DNA of 53,953 nucleotides from assembly GCA_017617635.1 (NCBI GenBank), contig JAFZVW010000006.1, positions 1 to 53,953 on the forward strand, in the 5' to 3' direction. The notes beneath the pieces are model-generated. The model did no database searches, had not been told where the DNA came from, and saw only the letters and a program-made list of their open reading frames with translations. Below, one piece after another: positions 16,043-26,210 of the stretch. The stretch's first letter is position 1. The number at the start of each line of letters is the position of its first letter. Made by a program: the position numbers and the translations under genes. Source of the DNA: Bacteroidaceae bacterium (GTDB lineage: Bacteria; Bacteroidota; Bacteroidia; Bacteroidales; Bacteroidaceae).

Positions 16043-18775
16043 TTAGTTTACCATAAACTTTTTACCCTTCACTATATATATACCCTTCGGCAACGTCATT
16101 CCCAATGTACCGACCTTGCGTCCGCCCAGGTCATACACATCAGTGTCGTCAGCAAGGCGCTGCGGAACTATTGACGTAGCATCAATACCAGTTGCACCGT
16201 CCTCGTCAATAACGCCGTCGATTGAAATCCTTGCATTGTTGCCTGTAGTAAACAAACTGTGCGTCAATGTTATCCATCCGCGGAAACCCTTGATACGCGT
16301 ATCCTTGTTTATCTCGTATATCTTACCGCTGCTCATCACATACGAGCCCTTTGGCGCATAGGTACCTGTTGGTGCAATCCCGGCACTATACTCCCCTGAA
16401 GCATTAACTGCAAATGAACTGTACCCCGGTGTCTGCACATAGCTGACATGGGCCACGCCATTGTTCTCGCTATTCCATGATTCAAGGTCAGCGCTACCTG
16501 ACAAAATAGACGGATCCATTACGTAGTGAGTATAGTAACCTTCGTCTTCAGGAGTCTTATCCTTATTTATATCAGGATTGACCGTAAAGAAATTACGTCC
16601 CAATTCGTAGTAACTTTTCATATTACCTTTCGCGTCAAGACCATCCACAGGGTCGGCAGTAGGTTTAAGCAGATAGAACTTGCCCGGGCTTACGACTTCC
16701 GTATACGGATCTATTGGTTTCAGTTCAACCGACTGGAAGTCAATGATACTGGCATTTTCTGACAAGCCGCCTATACTGTGCAGTTCCAGCAGTTGTGCAT
16801 CCTCGCCAAAGGCAGCGCGCACCTGTTCGCCAATCAGCGGAACAGGCATAGAGAAACTGTTCCACTGCCCTTTCTTCATACTCCTTGCCAAGCTCAAAGA
16901 ACCCGAATACTTGTTATCTGGAGTTGCACCTGGACGATCTTTCTCCTTTTCTTTATCATAAACAAGATACTGCAAATCCTCCTCATCCTCGTACAGGAAA
17001 GCAGGAGCAAGTCCCATATATGAAACCTGAATATCATCCAATACCGTCCAGTCGCTATCATAATAGTACTTCACACCATCCTTTTGACCACCTTCTGTCT
17101 TGGTAGCATAGTCCTTCCTGATACCAAGTGTCAGTCCCTTGCCGCCGGTTACACCCTCACTGTTATAATATGTGGGGTCGATATATATCCAGAACTTATG
17201 AGTAAAATCATCTCTGTGTTTTAGCAACACCTCGGCTACGCTAAGGTTAAGTCTGTCACTGTGCTTATTTTGTAACGAAGATGAAGCAGGATAATCAATG
17301 TCGTTATATCGTGTACCCAGAACTGTTGCATTATTATAACGATTAATCGACATTTCTTGATAACCATACATGGCAGTATGTGCACTTGTTGCCCATCCGG
17401 GTCTTTCCATAGCACCGTCGGCCAATGCATAGAAATATGCAGGATTGCTTTCAGGAGCAAAGTTAATGGCTACGTATTCTATCTCATACCATCCTGGATT
17501 CGGAACCTCTATACGAACATAAACTCTACCACAACCCTCAAAAGACATAAAACCATACTTGGATTCTTTCATTCCCTGAGCATCGAATGTTGCGCCATAT
17601 ACTTTTTTCAGTATTAAAGGTCCATTCCAAGGAGCATCGTAATACTTGTCTTTCGAACTGTCGTCTGTCGTATTGGTATTCTGATATTCATCTTTACTAT
17701 GTCCTGGAGAGATGTATCCCCACGTATAGCCAAACCTACCACCATTGGTTTCATTAAACTCCATTACATTGCTAGAGTTACTTGTTTGCCACTTCTCAAA
17801 CTCATTCGAGTTACGTGTAAAATCGCGATCCGGAATCAGACTTGAAATACTGGGATTGAGACCAACAGTTTCTTCGTTCAAGACCCTTACAAACTCAGTC
17901 TCTGGTATTATTCGCCACTGATACAGCTCGTCTATCTCTATCATATCGGTACCTACCTGAACCTTTGTCTTATTACCCCATGGGGAAACTGCGCTATTAC
18001 TAGGGTTTCCTGCCGATGTCCAACAGGTTCGGTCATCATCGATATGCACATAATAGCCAGTCCCCTTAGTGTTAGAAGAATTGGTAACTCTCAGCTCGCC
18101 ATAGGCCGCACCTAAACGGAAAGTAATGCTTTTTGGATCATAATTGTCATATAAGTCACTTGTTTCTGTATTTGTAAACTGCTGCGACATACGGAAAGTA
18201 TAAAATTCGCTTTCAGGCTCTGTCTCAACACGCTCGAAGTCCCACTTTGAATAATCCTTATGTCCGTCCATAATAGTGGTTAAGCTTATCCTTCCGGAAT
18301 TCCATCCATCACCTTTTGTAACCCTTGGAACATTAAGCGTAAATCTACACTTTTTATCACTTCGGTCTTCAGTAATATGTGGATTAATTCTAAGTTGCCA
18401 GTCATTGTTACCAGGACTTGTTTCCTCTAATATTAGCATCATCTGGCGGCCGAAATCCTCGTAGAACAAACGTCCTTCCATACCCCAGTCACCACCTTCT
18501 ATTACAAATCTGTCAGTACCTACATTATACAGATAAATGGGAATGCCGCAATCTGCATCGGCTTGCCATTTGCTATTCTTATAAGTATACGTCTGCTTAA
18601 TCTTGGGATAATTTGCATTTAACCAAGTATCATCGCCAATATGATCCACGATGTCCTGCACATTAATACCGTGCCATTGGCGAGTGGTTGAGTGTGCGTG
18701 GGTGGTTTGCGAATATACGTCAACTGAATATAATAGAATTGTCAACAATGTAAAAAACAAACAGATTCTCTTCAT
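16043..18775 (-). CDS. Large secreted surface protein with T9SS-type C-terminus
   Basis: 910 residues from MKRICLFFTLLTILLYSVDV, a signal peptide ending at YSQ. An in-frame Met four codons upstream (18787) is less likely. The body is strand-rich and lacks recognisable catalytic motifs. Repeated carbohydrate-binding-like segments occur (GCGRVYVRIEVPNPGWYEIE around 440-470). The C-terminus carries TDVYDLGGRKVGTLGMTLP followed by KGIYIVKGKKFMVN, the conserved shape of a type IX secretion sorting domain in Prevotella. Expected at the cell surface or released. A TAACTTTG promoter box lies 32 bp upstream. The small peptide gene and nadD follow closely. Confidence 0.85.
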   Translation of the reverse strand: MKRICLFFTLLTILLYSVDVYSQTTHAHSTTRQWHGINVQDIVDHIGDDTWLNANYPKIKQTYTYKNSKWQADADCGIPIYLYNVGTDRFVIEGGDWGMEGRLFYEDFGRQMMLILEETSPGNNDWQLRINPHITEDRSDKKCRFTLNVPRVTKGDGWNSGRISLTTIMDGHKDYSKWDFERVETEPESEFYTFRMSQQFTNTETSDLYDNYDPKSITFRLGAAYGELRVTNSSNTKGTGYYVHIDDDRTCWTSAGNPSNSAVSPWGNKTKVQVGTDMIEIDELYQWRIIPETEFVRVLNEETVGLNPSISSLIPDRDFTRNSNEFEKWQTSNSSNVMEFNETNGGRFGYTWGYISPGHSKDEYQNTNTTDDSSKDKYYDAPWNGPLILKKVYGATFDAQGMKESKYGFMSFEGCGRVYVRIEVPNPGWYEIEYVAINFAPESNPAYFYALADGAMERPGWATSAHTAMYGYQEMSINRYNNATVLGTRYNDIDYPASSSLQNKHSDRLNLSVAEVLLKHRDDFTHKFWIYIDPTYYNSEGVTGGKGLTLGIRKDYATKTEGGQKDGVKYYYDSDWTVLDDIQVSYMGLAPAFLYEDEEDLQYLVYDKEKEKDRPGATPDNKYSGSLSLARSMKKGQWNSFSMPVPLIGEQVRAAFGEDAQLLELHSIGGLSENASIIDFQSVELKPIDPYTEVVSPGKFYLLKPTADPVDGLDAKGNMKSYYELGRNFFTVNPDINKDKTPEDEGYYTHYVMDPSILSGSADLESWNSENNGVAHVSYVQTPGYSSFAVNASGEYSAGIAPTGTYAPKGSYVMSSGKIYEINKDTRIKGFRGWITLTHSLFTTGNNARISIDGVIDEDGATGIDATSIVPQRLADDTDVYDLGGRKVGTLGMTLPKGIYIVKGKKFMVN

Positions 18776-18806
18776 CTTTATCTCCATATTTATCCTTAAT
18801 CGAGCA

Positions 18807-18814
18807 CAAAGTTA
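18807..18814 (-). promoter_or_regulatory. Candidate -7 box for the 910-residue secreted protein gene
   Basis: The minus strand reads TAACTTTG (TAnnTTTG), 31 bp upstream of the chosen ATG. The expected -33 position lacks TTG, so promoter strength is uncertain. Confidence 0.45.
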
Positions 18815-18920
18815 CGAAAAAATCACGAAATATATGTTTTACAACATAAAAAATATGTGTATTTAGCAATATCATATACAGAAATAGGTCGTGACACATT
18901 TTTTTGTACACAGAGCCCCG

Positions 18921-18988
18921 TTTTCTCCTCCACACAGAAAAATTTTCTGGAGTGCGGAGGAAAAAGTTCTCGAGCGAAGAGGAGAAAA
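18921..18988. terminator. Nested inverted repeats downstream of yidD, possible terminator
   Basis: TTTTCTCCTC (18921-18930) is exactly complementary to GAGGAGAAAA (18979-18988). Inside it a 15-bp palindrome (CAGAAAA-A-TTTTCTG) and a second competing partner (GGAGGAAAA) are present. The region lies between the end of the yidD operon and the promoter of the secreted-protein gene. It could end the long housekeeping transcript or adopt alternative folds. No gene is seen in 18815-19035. Confidence 0.4.
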
Positions 18989-19035
18989 AAAGCGTATGTG
19001 AAGGGGTTATGGAAGAATCCTATTAAATACAAAAA

Positions 19036-19266
19036 TTATGGCACTGGGTCGTAGCCGTGACCTCCCCAGGGGTGGCAGCGCAGGATGCGGCGGATGGCAA
19101 GCCAGGTTCCACGGACGGGGCCGTGCTTGCGAAGCGCTTCAACGGCATATTGGCTGCATGTGGGAGTAAAGCGGCACGAAGGCGGTGTGAGCGGGGATAT
19201 ACAGCGCTGGTAGAAGCGTATCGGCAATATAAGCAGGTCCGTTATGATTGTCCTGAGGATATGCAT
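19036..19266 (-). CDS. yidD: Membrane protein insertion efficiency factor YidD
   Basis: 76 residues from [20 protein letters not shown]. The family signature [20 protein letters not shown] and the C-terminal [17 protein letters not shown] are intact. YidD is an amphipathic inner-membrane-associated protein that aids YidC-dependent insertion. The start overlaps the end of rnpA by 25 bp; a longer reading would add about 76 residues unlike the family, so the short form is chosen. Gene order hemD-rnpA-yidD is typical of Bacteroidales. Confidence 0.9.
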   Translation of the reverse strand: MHILRTIITDLLILPIRFYQRCISPLTPPSCRFTPTCSQYAVEALRKHGPVRGTWLAIRRILRCHPWGGHGYDPVP

Positions 19267-19634
19267 GTGGTGGTATGTATCTTGTTGAGAATGTTCCGGA
19301 TACTGGACATTACAATCTGACTGTCCTTGTGATGGTTGGAGAGCCAGATGAAAGCAATGTCTAAATGCGGTTCCAGATCCTGCAGAATGTGCTTGTTCAG
19401 GCGGTAGGCCTCGCGTATCTGACGCTTGACGCGGTTGCGGTCTACTGCATGGCGGAAATGATGCTTGGATGCGGTGGCAAGGATGCGGTGGCACAATTGG
19501 TCATTAGGCCTGTACACAGCACGTATAGGGTGACAGGTAATGCTACGGGAATTCCCGTTTTGGAATAGTTGGCTGACGGCTGTGCGTCCCGTGAGTCGCT
19601 GGCCCTTGGGAAGGCTGTTAGCCCTTGGCATCAT
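19242..19634 (-). CDS. rnpA: Ribonuclease P protein component
   Basis: About 130 residues from [16 protein letters not shown]. It has the RNase P basic signature [20 protein letters not shown] (the RNR motif). The protein binds the RNase P RNA and helps it remove 5' leaders from precursor tRNAs. Start at 19634 or 19631; both lie inside the end of hemD, so the genes overlap by about 15 bp. The 3' end overlaps yidD by 25 bp, a compact translationally coupled trio. Confidence 0.9.
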   Translation of the reverse strand: MMPRANSLPKGQRLTGRTAVSQLFQNGNSRSITCHPIRAVYRPNDQLCHRILATASKHHFRHAVDRNRVKRQIREAYRLNKHILQDLEPHLDIAFIWLSNHHKDSQIVMSSIRNILNKIHTTTCISSGQS

Positions 19635-20370
19635 TCTGCTCTTGGATATAGGCATCGAGTGCAGCTGTTATGCTGGGATATTGTGGTGTGGGAGCCTGAA
19701 GGTCAAGGCGCAGTCCTGCATCGCATATACTGCGGGCGGTACCGGGACCGAACGAGGCTATGCGGGTGTCGCCCTGCTGATAGCCGGGGAAGTTCTTAAG
19801 CAATGACTGGATACCGCTGGGGCTGAAGAATACGAGCATGTCGTAGTCGAAAGGTTCGTCCTTGGGTATCTCGTTGCTGACCGTACGGTACATTATTCCC
19901 TCGGTGAAACTGATATTTTTCTGCTTCAGCAACTGTGCAAAGGATGTATTGTGGACATCGCTCTGCGGTATGAAGTAGCGCTCGGTCTTATGGCGCAGGA
20001 TAAATGGCATAAGGTCGTCTATCTTGCCGGTTTCACCATAGAATACCTTGCGCTTACGATACTGTACGTATTTCTGGATGTAAAGGGAGATTGTCTCAGT
20101 GATGCAGAAATATTTCATGTCATCGGGAATCTCGACTCGCATCTGCTGGCACAACTGAAAGAAATGGTCGATTGCATGACGGCTGGTGAAAATGACTGCC
20201 GTATGCTGGGAGATGTCTATGTGCTGATCACGGAATTCGCGTGGAGTGAGGCCCTGTACCTTGATGAATGGATGAAACACGATTTCCACTCCGTGCTTGC
20301 GCATAATGTCATAATAAGGAGATTTTTCTGATGATGGCTTGGGCTGCGAAACCAAAATCTTCTTTATCAT
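19618..20370 (-). CDS. hemD: Uroporphyrinogen-III synthase
   Basis: 250 residues, two-domain HemD fold. Recognisable segments are KKILVSQPKP at the start, VIFTSRHAIDHFFQ (about 58-71), MLVFFSPSGIQSLLKNF, and ASFGPGTARSICDAGLRLD near the end. It cyclises hydroxymethylbilane to uroporphyrinogen III for haem/corrinoid-type tetrapyrroles. Sequence conservation in the family is low, so the call also leans on the well-known Bacteroidales order DUF4271-hemD-rnpA-yidD seen here. Confidence 0.88.
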   Translation of the reverse strand: MIKKILVSQPKPSSEKSPYYDIMRKHGVEIVFHPFIKVQGLTPREFRDQHIDISQHTAVIFTSRHAIDHFFQLCQQMRVEIPDDMKYFCITETISLYIQKYVQYRKRKVFYGETGKIDDLMPFILRHKTERYFIPQSDVHNTSFAQLLKQKNISFTEGIMYRTVSNEIPKDEPFDYDMLVFFSPSGIQSLLKNFPGYQQGDTRIASFGPGTARSICDAGLRLDLQAPTPQYPSITAALDAYIQEQNDAKG

Positions 20371-20397
20371 AATTTTTTCAGTTGTCTTGTTGTCCGT

Positions 20398-21216
20398 TTA
20401 TACTGTCATTGCATCGGCAATACCATTCATTATTTCCCAAAGAACAAAGATAGGTATGGCTTCGAGGGCACAAAGGTATGACAATAAATGTAAAATGCCA
20501 TACAATTTCGGGAAAAATATCTGGTATGTCTTGATGATTAGCAGCATTTTTGCCGAAATGAGTATAAGAACTGTTACCGACAACATATAAACAGGCGGTA
20601 AATCAAGGTATAGGCATATAAGGGTAACGGGTAGAACAGCCAACGTTTCGAGGTACAGGATATAGCAACATGCCTTATACCACTGTTGTCGGTTTATTTT
20701 GTCAAAAAATACCCAGTTGACAAAGGTGTACAGGAGATGTCTGAGAAGAAAAAAGGCATAGATGCACCCTGCACATGCCAGCATCAGGTAATGTGGCGGC
20801 ATATTGCCAGGCATGCGTGTGTCAAGTATATTGTGCCGGTAATAGTAGAACAGCATGCTGCCAAGTATACCTAATATTATTATAAGGAACAGGGGCAGAC
20901 TGCGCTCTATGGCGGTAGTCGTACCTTGCTGGTTCTTTTTCTGGTGTTCGGGAAGAAAGAAGTCGTGCGACTGTCCTGAGAGGAATTTGCGCGTCTTGCG
21001 CATCAGTATCATGATGACGATACAGCATACCATAACAATAGTGTTTATGGCATCGTCGCCCTTCATATTATAGGCAAAGTGCTCTGCAGCATATCCGTTG
21101 GGCCGGACACTGGCCTCGGGGTGCAGCATCCGGTCTTGCCGGAAACGCCCCTGTTTCCAATAACAGGGCAGATTATATGCCGCGCTGTCGATGGTGTCTT
21201 TCGTGGGAATGCGCAT
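20398..21216 (-). CDS. DUF4271-type integral membrane protein
   Basis: 272 residues. A soluble N-terminus is followed by one hydrophobic segment, a basic linker and a run of membrane segments (for example LFLIIILGILGSMLFYYY, YLMLACAGCIYAFFLLRHLL, LAVLPVTLICLYL, VTVLILISAKMLLIIKTYQI). It matches the DUF4271 family, which lies directly upstream of hemD in many Bacteroidota. Function unknown. It is 27 bp from hemD and probably cotranscribed. Confidence 0.8.
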   Translation of the reverse strand: MRIPTKDTIDSAAYNLPCYWKQGRFRQDRMLHPEASVRPNGYAAEHFAYNMKGDDAINTIVMVCCIVIMILMRKTRKFLSGQSHDFFLPEHQKKNQQGTTTAIERSLPLFLIIILGILGSMLFYYYRHNILDTRMPGNMPPHYLMLACAGCIYAFFLLRHLLYTFVNWVFFDKINRQQWYKACCYILYLETLAVLPVTLICLYLDLPPVYMLSVTVLILISAKMLLIIKTYQIFFPKLYGILHLLSYLCALEAIPIFVLWEIMNGIADAMTV

Positions 21217-21247
21217 TCGCTAACGTAATAAAGGGAGGAACGGTATA

Positions 21248-21829
21248 TCAGATCTTGGCAAAACGTCGTACGCTACGATTCCACAACGGGGTCTCGAGGG
21301 CAAGGCGCAGGGCTTCCTGCGGTGTGCTTGCCACGATGAACGTATCCATGTGCTCCTGACGCAGGAAATTGTCGTTGGCTGCTTTCTTCATGCAATCAAA
21401 AAGCGGGTCGTAGAAACCGTCGGTATTGAGAACGATGATGGGCTTCAAGTAGAGGCCCAGCTGTTTCCATGTAACGAGTTCGCAGAATTCTGCCAAAGTG
21501 CCGAACCCGCCAGCCAGGACTATGGCAGCGTCCGAAAGCAGCATCATCTGTTCCTGACGGGTATGCATGTCACTTGTAGGGATGATTTCCGTCATTCCCT
21601 TGTGATCCCAGCCTTCGTCTATCATGAATTCGGGGATAATACCTATGGTCTTGCCGCCTGCCTGCATACATGCATCTGCGGCCGCCTGCATCAGTCCCAT
21701 GTTGCCGGCTCCGTTGACAAGGGTCAACCCTTGCTGACCCATGAGTTGTCCCAACTCACGGGCAGCCTGAAAGTATTTCCCGGGTATCTGGTTACTGCTT
21801 GCGCAGTATATACAGATGGATTTAACCAT
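21248..21829 (-). CDS. LOG family protein (cytokinin riboside phosphoribohydrolase-like)
   Basis: 193 residues of the LOG/TIGR00730 Rossmann-like family: ICIYCASSNQIP at the start, VNGAGNMGLMQAAADACM, then LAGGFGTLAEFCELVTWKQL. The last is the PGGxGTxxE motif with Ala in place of the leading Pro. Family members hydrolyse nucleoside 5'-monophosphates to base and ribose phosphate. The Gly, Thr and Glu of the motif are kept, so activity is plausible. It is 6 bp downstream of metK. Confidence 0.87.
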   Translation of the reverse strand: MVKSICIYCASSNQIPGKYFQAARELGQLMGQQGLTLVNGAGNMGLMQAAADACMQAGGKTIGIIPEFMIDEGWDHKGMTEIIPTSDMHTRQEQMMLLSDAAIVLAGGFGTLAEFCELVTWKQLGLYLKPIIVLNTDGFYDPLFDCMKKAANDNFLRQEHMDTFIVASTPQEALRLALETPLWNRSVRRFAKI

Positions 21830-21835
21830 AGCGGA

Positions 21836-23098
21836 CTACAGGTTGAATGCCTGCTTAATCTGATTTACGTAATCGAGTTTCTCCCAGGTGAAGAGTTCGA
21901 CCTGGACTGTTTTGTTACCGTCATTGTACTTTGACTCGAAGGTCTTGGTAACCACACGCGGTTCGCGGCCCATATGGCCGTATGCCGCCGTTTCCTCGTA
22001 GATAGGATTGCGCAGTTTCAGACGCTGCTCGATGGCGTATGGACGCAGGTCGAATATCCGGGATATCTTCTGTGCTATCTCACCGTCGCTCATTGCAATG
22101 TGCTTGCGACCGTATGTCTGGACATATATGCTGACTGGCTCTGCTACACCGATAGCGTATGAGAGCTGTACAAGCATCTCGTCGGCCACACCTGCCGCAA
22201 CCATGTTCTTGGCAATATGGCGTGCTGCGTATGCCGCACTGCGATCCACCTTCGAGGGATCCTTGCCCGAGAAGGCTCCACCGCCGTGAGCACCCTTGCC
22301 GCCATAGGTATCGACGATTATCTTACGGCCTGTAAGGCCAGTATCTCCATGAGGACCGCCAATTACGAACTTGCCTGTAGGATTGACGTGATATGTGATA
22401 TCGTCTTTGAACAGGGCAAGTATTTCGGGGTTGTGGATGGTAGCCTTGACACGCGGAATCAGGATATCTATTACATCCTGACGTATCTGCTGCTGCATGG
22501 CTTCGTCGGAAGCGAACTCGTCATGCTGAGTGCTGACTACAATGGTGTCGATGCGCACAGGTACGTTGTTGTCGTCGTACTGGATAGTTACCTGACTCTT
22601 GGAGTCGGGACGCAGGTATGTCATAACCTTGCCCTCGCGTCGGATAGCTGCCAATTCCTGCAGCAGACGGTGGCTGAGATCCAATGACAGGGGCATGTAG
22701 TTTTCGGTTTCGTTTGTAGCGTATCCGAACATCATTCCCTGGTCGCCGGCGCCCTGGTTCTCGCGGTTCTCACGTTCAACGCCACGGTTTATGTCGCTGC
22801 TTTGCTCGTGAATTGCACTGAACACTCCGCATGAGTCTCCGTCAAACATGTATTCGCTCTTGGTATAGCCTATGCGGTTGATGACCTCGCGGGCAATGCG
22901 CTGGAGGTCTACATAGGCTGTAGTCTTGATTTCACCAGCGAGAACGACCTGCCCTGTGGTTACAAGGGTCTCGCAAGCCACTTTGGCCTGCGGGTCAAAG
23001 GCAAGGATTTTGTCAAGTACTGCGTCACTGATCTGATCGGCGACTTTATCGGGGTGTCCCTCGGACACGGATTCGGAAGTAAATAGGTATCCTTTCAT
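21836..23098 (-). CDS. metK: S-adenosylmethionine synthetase
   Basis: 420 residues. The N-terminal [20 protein letters not shown], central [12 protein letters not shown] and [20 protein letters not shown] followed by [20 protein letters not shown] are all diagnostic. It makes S-adenosylmethionine from methionine and ATP. SAM is the substrate of MiaB, QueA and the methyltransferase encoded elsewhere in this window. Close spacing to folK (6 bp) and the LOG gene (6 bp) indicates one operon. Confidence 0.97.
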   Translation of the reverse strand: MKGYLFTSESVSEGHPDKVADQISDAVLDKILAFDPQAKVACETLVTTGQVVLAGEIKTTAYVDLQRIAREVINRIGYTKSEYMFDGDSCGVFSAIHEQSSDINRGVERENRENQGAGDQGMMFGYATNETENYMPLSLDLSHRLLQELAAIRREGKVMTYLRPDSKSQVTIQYDDNNVPVRIDTIVVSTQHDEFASDEAMQQQIRQDVIDILIPRVKATIHNPEILALFKDDITYHVNPTGKFVIGGPHGDTGLTGRKIIVDTYGGKGAHGGGAFSGKDPSKVDRSAAYAARHIAKNMVAAGVADEMLVQLSYAIGVAEPVSIYVQTYGRKHIAMSDGEIAQKISRIFDLRPYAIEQRLKLRNPIYEETAAYGHMGREPRVVTKTFESKYNDGNKTVQVELFTWEKLDYVNQIKQAFNL

Positions 23099-23104
23099 AA
23101 TTAA

Positions 23105-23533
23105 TCAGTTGTCAAGTATCTCCTGCAATGGTATCATGACGAAATCCCTTTCGTGCATGCGTGGATGCGGGAGTGTAAGTTCGGGGGTATTGATTTCCAG
23201 TTGGTCGTACATGAGTATGTCGATGTCGATTATCCTGTCTTGATAAACGGGATTGCCGTTCTTGTCCCTGGAAGTCTTCTTCTTGCGTCCCATCTCCTTT
23301 TCAATCTTCTGCAATTCTTCCAGCACACGTGTCGGTGACATCATGGTGTGGACGAGACATGCAGTATTGATGTATGCATTCTTGCTATCGTAGCCCCAGG
23401 GCTCTGTCTCGATAAAATCGGCGACACGGTAGACGGAACCGATTCTATCGTCTATCAGGGTCAGGGCCTTGCGGATATTGTCCGCACGCTCTCCCAGGTT
23501 GCTTCCAAGTGCCAGATACAGATTGTGAGTCAT
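23105..23533 (-). CDS. folK: 2-amino-4-hydroxy-6-hydroxymethyldihydropteridine pyrophosphokinase
   Basis: 142 residues. HPPK motifs are present: LALGSNLGERADNIRKAL near the start, FIETEPWGYDSKNAYINTAC, and the C-terminal DRIIDIDILMYDQLEIN followed by LTLPHPRMHERDFVMIPL. It transfers pyrophosphate from ATP to the pterin in folate synthesis. Length is normal for a stand-alone HPPK. It lies 15 bp after queA and 6 bp before metK. Confidence 0.95.
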   Translation of the reverse strand: MTHNLYLALGSNLGERADNIRKALTLIDDRIGSVYRVADFIETEPWGYDSKNAYINTACLVHTMMSPTRVLEELQKIEKEMGRKKKTSRDKNGNPVYQDRIIDIDILMYDQLEINTPELTLPHPRMHERDFVMIPLQEILDN

Positions 23534-23548
23534 GGGATAATTTAGGTA

Positions 23549-24661
23549 TTAGTCGTTGATGATGAGCATTGCATCGCCATAGGTACCGAAGCGGTAGCGC
23601 CTCTTTGGGTCTTTTTCGTTAAAGCGCATTGCCTCTTTATAGGCTTTCATGATAAGCTCGTAGCCTCCGTATGCAGCTGTAAGCATTAGCTGCGTGCTGA
23701 CAGGCGGATAGAAATTAGCTACCATTGCATCTGCCAGGTGGAAGTCGTACGGCGGGAAGATAAAGCGGTTGGTCCATCCGTCAAAGGGTTTCAGGTGACC
23801 ATCGGTGCTGACTGCCGTCTCCAATACCCGCTGTACAGTAGTTCCGACGGCTACGACCTTGTGTCCGTTGTCGCGGGCCCTGTTTATCAGGTTACATGCT
23901 GCCTCGTTGACGTGCATCTCCTCGCTGTCCATCTTATGTTTTGTGAGGTCCTCGACATCAATGCTGCGGAAACAACCCAGGCCGCAATGCAGAGTGACGA
24001 ATGCCTGCTCGATACCGCGTATTTCCATAATCTTGAGCAGCTGTGGAGAAAAATGCAGGCCTGCAGTGGGTGCTGTCACGGCACCTTCGTTAGCGGCAAA
24101 CACGGTCTGGAAGTCCTCTAAATCCTCAGGTTCCGATGGGCGCTTGATGATTTCACGCGGCAGCGGAGCCTCGCCCAATGCAAACAGCGCATGCTTGAAT
24201 TCCTCGTGCGGGCCGTCATACAGAAAACGCAGGGTACGGCCACGGCTGGTGGTATTGTCGATGACCTCGGCCACCATACTGTCGTCCTCGCCAAAATATA
24301 GCTTGTTGCCGATACGTATCTTGCGTGCAGGGTCTACCAGCACATCCCACAGGCGCATGTCGGGATTGAGTTCACGAAGCAGGAACACCTCGATCTTGGC
24401 ACCCGTTTTCTCCTTGTTGCCGTACAGGCGTGCCGGAAAGACCTTGGTGTCATTGAAGACGAATACGTCCTTCTCATCGAAGAAATTGAGTATGTCGCGA
24501 AAGGATTCGCGATGCTCGATAATACCTTTCTTTGCATGGACAACCATCAGGCGGCAATCGTCGCGTGTGAAATACGGGCGCTCCTCGCCTTCTTCAAAGT
24601 AGCGGGGATACTGTGCTACTCTGTCGTCTGGCAGACGGTACTTGAATTGTGATAGTTTCAT
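23549..24661 (-). CDS. queA: S-adenosylmethionine:tRNA ribosyltransferase-isomerase
   Basis: 370 residues from [19 protein letters not shown]. It converts 7-aminomethyl-deazaguanine in tRNA to epoxyqueuosine using the ribosyl moiety of SAM. Diagnostic segments are [46 protein letters not shown] and [16 protein letters not shown]. The start overlaps the truB stop as ATGA, which fixes it against a 16-codon longer reading. The operon joins two tRNA-modification genes. Confidence 0.95.
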   Translation of the reverse strand: MKLSQFKYRLPDDRVAQYPRYFEEGEERPYFTRDDCRLMVVHAKKGIIEHRESFRDILNFFDEKDVFVFNDTKVFPARLYGNKEKTGAKIEVFLLRELNPDMRLWDVLVDPARKIRIGNKLYFGEDDSMVAEVIDNTTSRGRTLRFLYDGPHEEFKHALFALGEAPLPREIIKRPSEPEDLEDFQTVFAANEGAVTAPTAGLHFSPQLLKIMEIRGIEQAFVTLHCGLGCFRSIDVEDLTKHKMDSEEMHVNEAACNLINRARDNGHKVVAVGTTVQRVLETAVSTDGHLKPFDGWTNRFIFPPYDFHLADAMVANFYPPVSTQLMLTAAYGGYELIMKAYKEAMRFNEKDPKRRYRFGTYGDAMLIIND

Positions 24662-25380
24662 ATTTTTGCTGTTTCGTTGTTTTCTGTTTGCGGATGGTCT
24701 GCAAGCCACGCAGGGAAATTGTCGATTGTGATACAGCCATCAAGGTAATAGTCCCCTACTCTGGTCCTGCACAATTTGGTAAGATGTGCTCCTGATGAAA
24801 GTGCCTGTCCTATATCGCGAGCCAGTGCCCTGATGTATGTCCCCTTGCTGCATGTCACCCGTATGTCAAGCGTCATTGCCTGTGGGTTGAAGTCAAGGAC
24901 TTCCAGTTTGTCAATAACAAGAACCTTGGGCTTCAATTCGACTTCCTGACCCTTACGTGCCAGGTCGTATGCCCTGTGTCCGTCCACCTTGCATGCAGAG
25001 TATGCAGGCGGAACCTGTTCGATGCGGCCGACGAACTGCCTGAGGGTGGTATTGATCAGTTCGCGTGTTATGTGTTGTGTCGGGTATGTGGCATCTACAG
25101 GGGTTTCCAAATCGAAGCTGGGTGTTGTCGAGCCTAACTGGAGGGTGGCCTCGTATTCTTTGGTGCCGGCCTGGAGAACGTCAATCTGCTTTGTAGCCTT
25201 TCCCGTGCAGATAATAAGCACGCCGGTAGCCAGCGGATCGAGCGTCCCTGCATGCCCGACCTTGAGCTTCTTCTGCCCAAGATGACGGCACAGCAGATAG
25301 CGCACCTTGTTCACAAGGGCAAACGACGTCCAGGTGAGCGGTTTGTTGAATGCAAGTATTTCTCCAGTCCTATAGTCCAT
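24658..25380 (-). CDS. truB: tRNA pseudouridine(55) synthase
   Basis: 240 residues from [20 protein letters not shown]. It isomerises U55 in the tRNA T-loop. Motif II with the catalytic Asp is [20 protein letters not shown]. Also present are [20 protein letters not shown] and [13 protein letters not shown] Met eight codons upstream (25404) would overlap uppP by 20 bp; homologues usually begin at the chosen position. It overlaps queA by 4 bp. Confidence 0.94.
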   Translation of the reverse strand: MDYRTGEILAFNKPLTWTSFALVNKVRYLLCRHLGQKKLKVGHAGTLDPLATGVLIICTGKATKQIDVLQAGTKEYEATLQLGSTTPSFDLETPVDATYPTQHITRELINTTLRQFVGRIEQVPPAYSACKVDGHRAYDLARKGQEVELKPKVLVIDKLEVLDFNPQAMTLDIRVTCSKGTYIRALARDIGQALSSGAHLTKLCRTRVGDYYLDGCITIDNFPAWLADHPQTENNETAKI

Positions 25381-25384
25381 CTCG

Positions 25385-26197
25385 TCAGATAATGGTGCTT
25401 GCAAGAATTATGCTTCCGACTATTGCACAATATACACCGAAGTACACCAATTTGCCCTTCTTTACTATGGAAATCATCCATTTGCACGCCAGACAACCGC
25501 TGACGAAGGCTGCGATGAAACCTATGGCCAGGCTTGTCACTGACATGCTTCCTGCTGCAGCTTCGGTTCCGTGCTTCATGGCTTTCAACACGTCCAGAAG
25601 CGCTTCGCCAAGGATGGGAGGAATTACCATCAGGAACGAGAACTGTGCAACTTTTTCCTTCTTGTCACCGAGCAACAGTCCCGTTGCGATAGTTGTACCG
25701 CTGCGGCTCAATCCTGGCATTACGGCTAATGCCTGGGCAATTCCTATGATGAATGCATCCAGGATTCCGATATTCTCTTTCCGTCGCGGGCGTGCATAGT
25801 AGCTCATCGTAAGCAGTGCTGCGGTGATTATCAGGCAGAATCCGACAATAACCAGTCCGCTGCCGAATATTTCCTCGACGGTATCCTTGAAGAATACACC
25901 TACAATGCCTACTGGTATCATGCTGACAAGAATGGCCAGGCAGTATTTACGTTCATCGCTGAGCAATGGGGCGTTGGTATCAACCAGTCCCTTCAGAAGC
26001 CACCATATCTCCTTCCATAATATGACTATGGTACTAAGCACTGTAGCAACGTGTACGGCTATGGTAAACGTAAGGTTCTCTTCTCCGCCCAAGCCGAAAA
26101 GGGTGCCTGCAATTGCCAGATGCCCGCTACTGCTTACTGGCAGATACTCGGTAAGGCCCTGTATCAGGCCCATGAGCAAAGCTTGTATTTCGTCCAT
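25385..26197 (-). CDS. uppP: Undecaprenyl-diphosphatase
   Basis: 270 residues with about eight membrane segments. The two family signatures are intact: [17 protein letters not shown] near residue 13 and [18 protein letters not shown] near 158. It dephosphorylates undecaprenyl pyrophosphate to recycle the lipid carrier for peptidoglycan and glycan export and gives bacitracin tolerance. It is part of the conserved Bacteroidota cluster ftsX-DUF3098-uppP-truB-queA. Confidence 0.96.
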   Translation of the reverse strand: MDEIQALLMGLIQGLTEYLPVSSSGHLAIAGTLFGLGGEENLTFTIAVHVATVLSTIVILWKEIWWLLKGLVDTNAPLLSDERKYCLAILVSMIPVGIVGVFFKDTVEEIFGSGLVIVGFCLIITAALLTMSYYARPRRKENIGILDAFIIGIAQALAVMPGLSRSGTTIATGLLLGDKKEKVAQFSFLMVIPPILGEALLDVLKAMKHGTEAAAGSMSVTSLAIGFIAAFVSGCLACKWMISIVKKGKLVYFGVYCAIVGSIILASTII

Positions 26198-26210
26198 GAT
26201 ATATTGTTAC

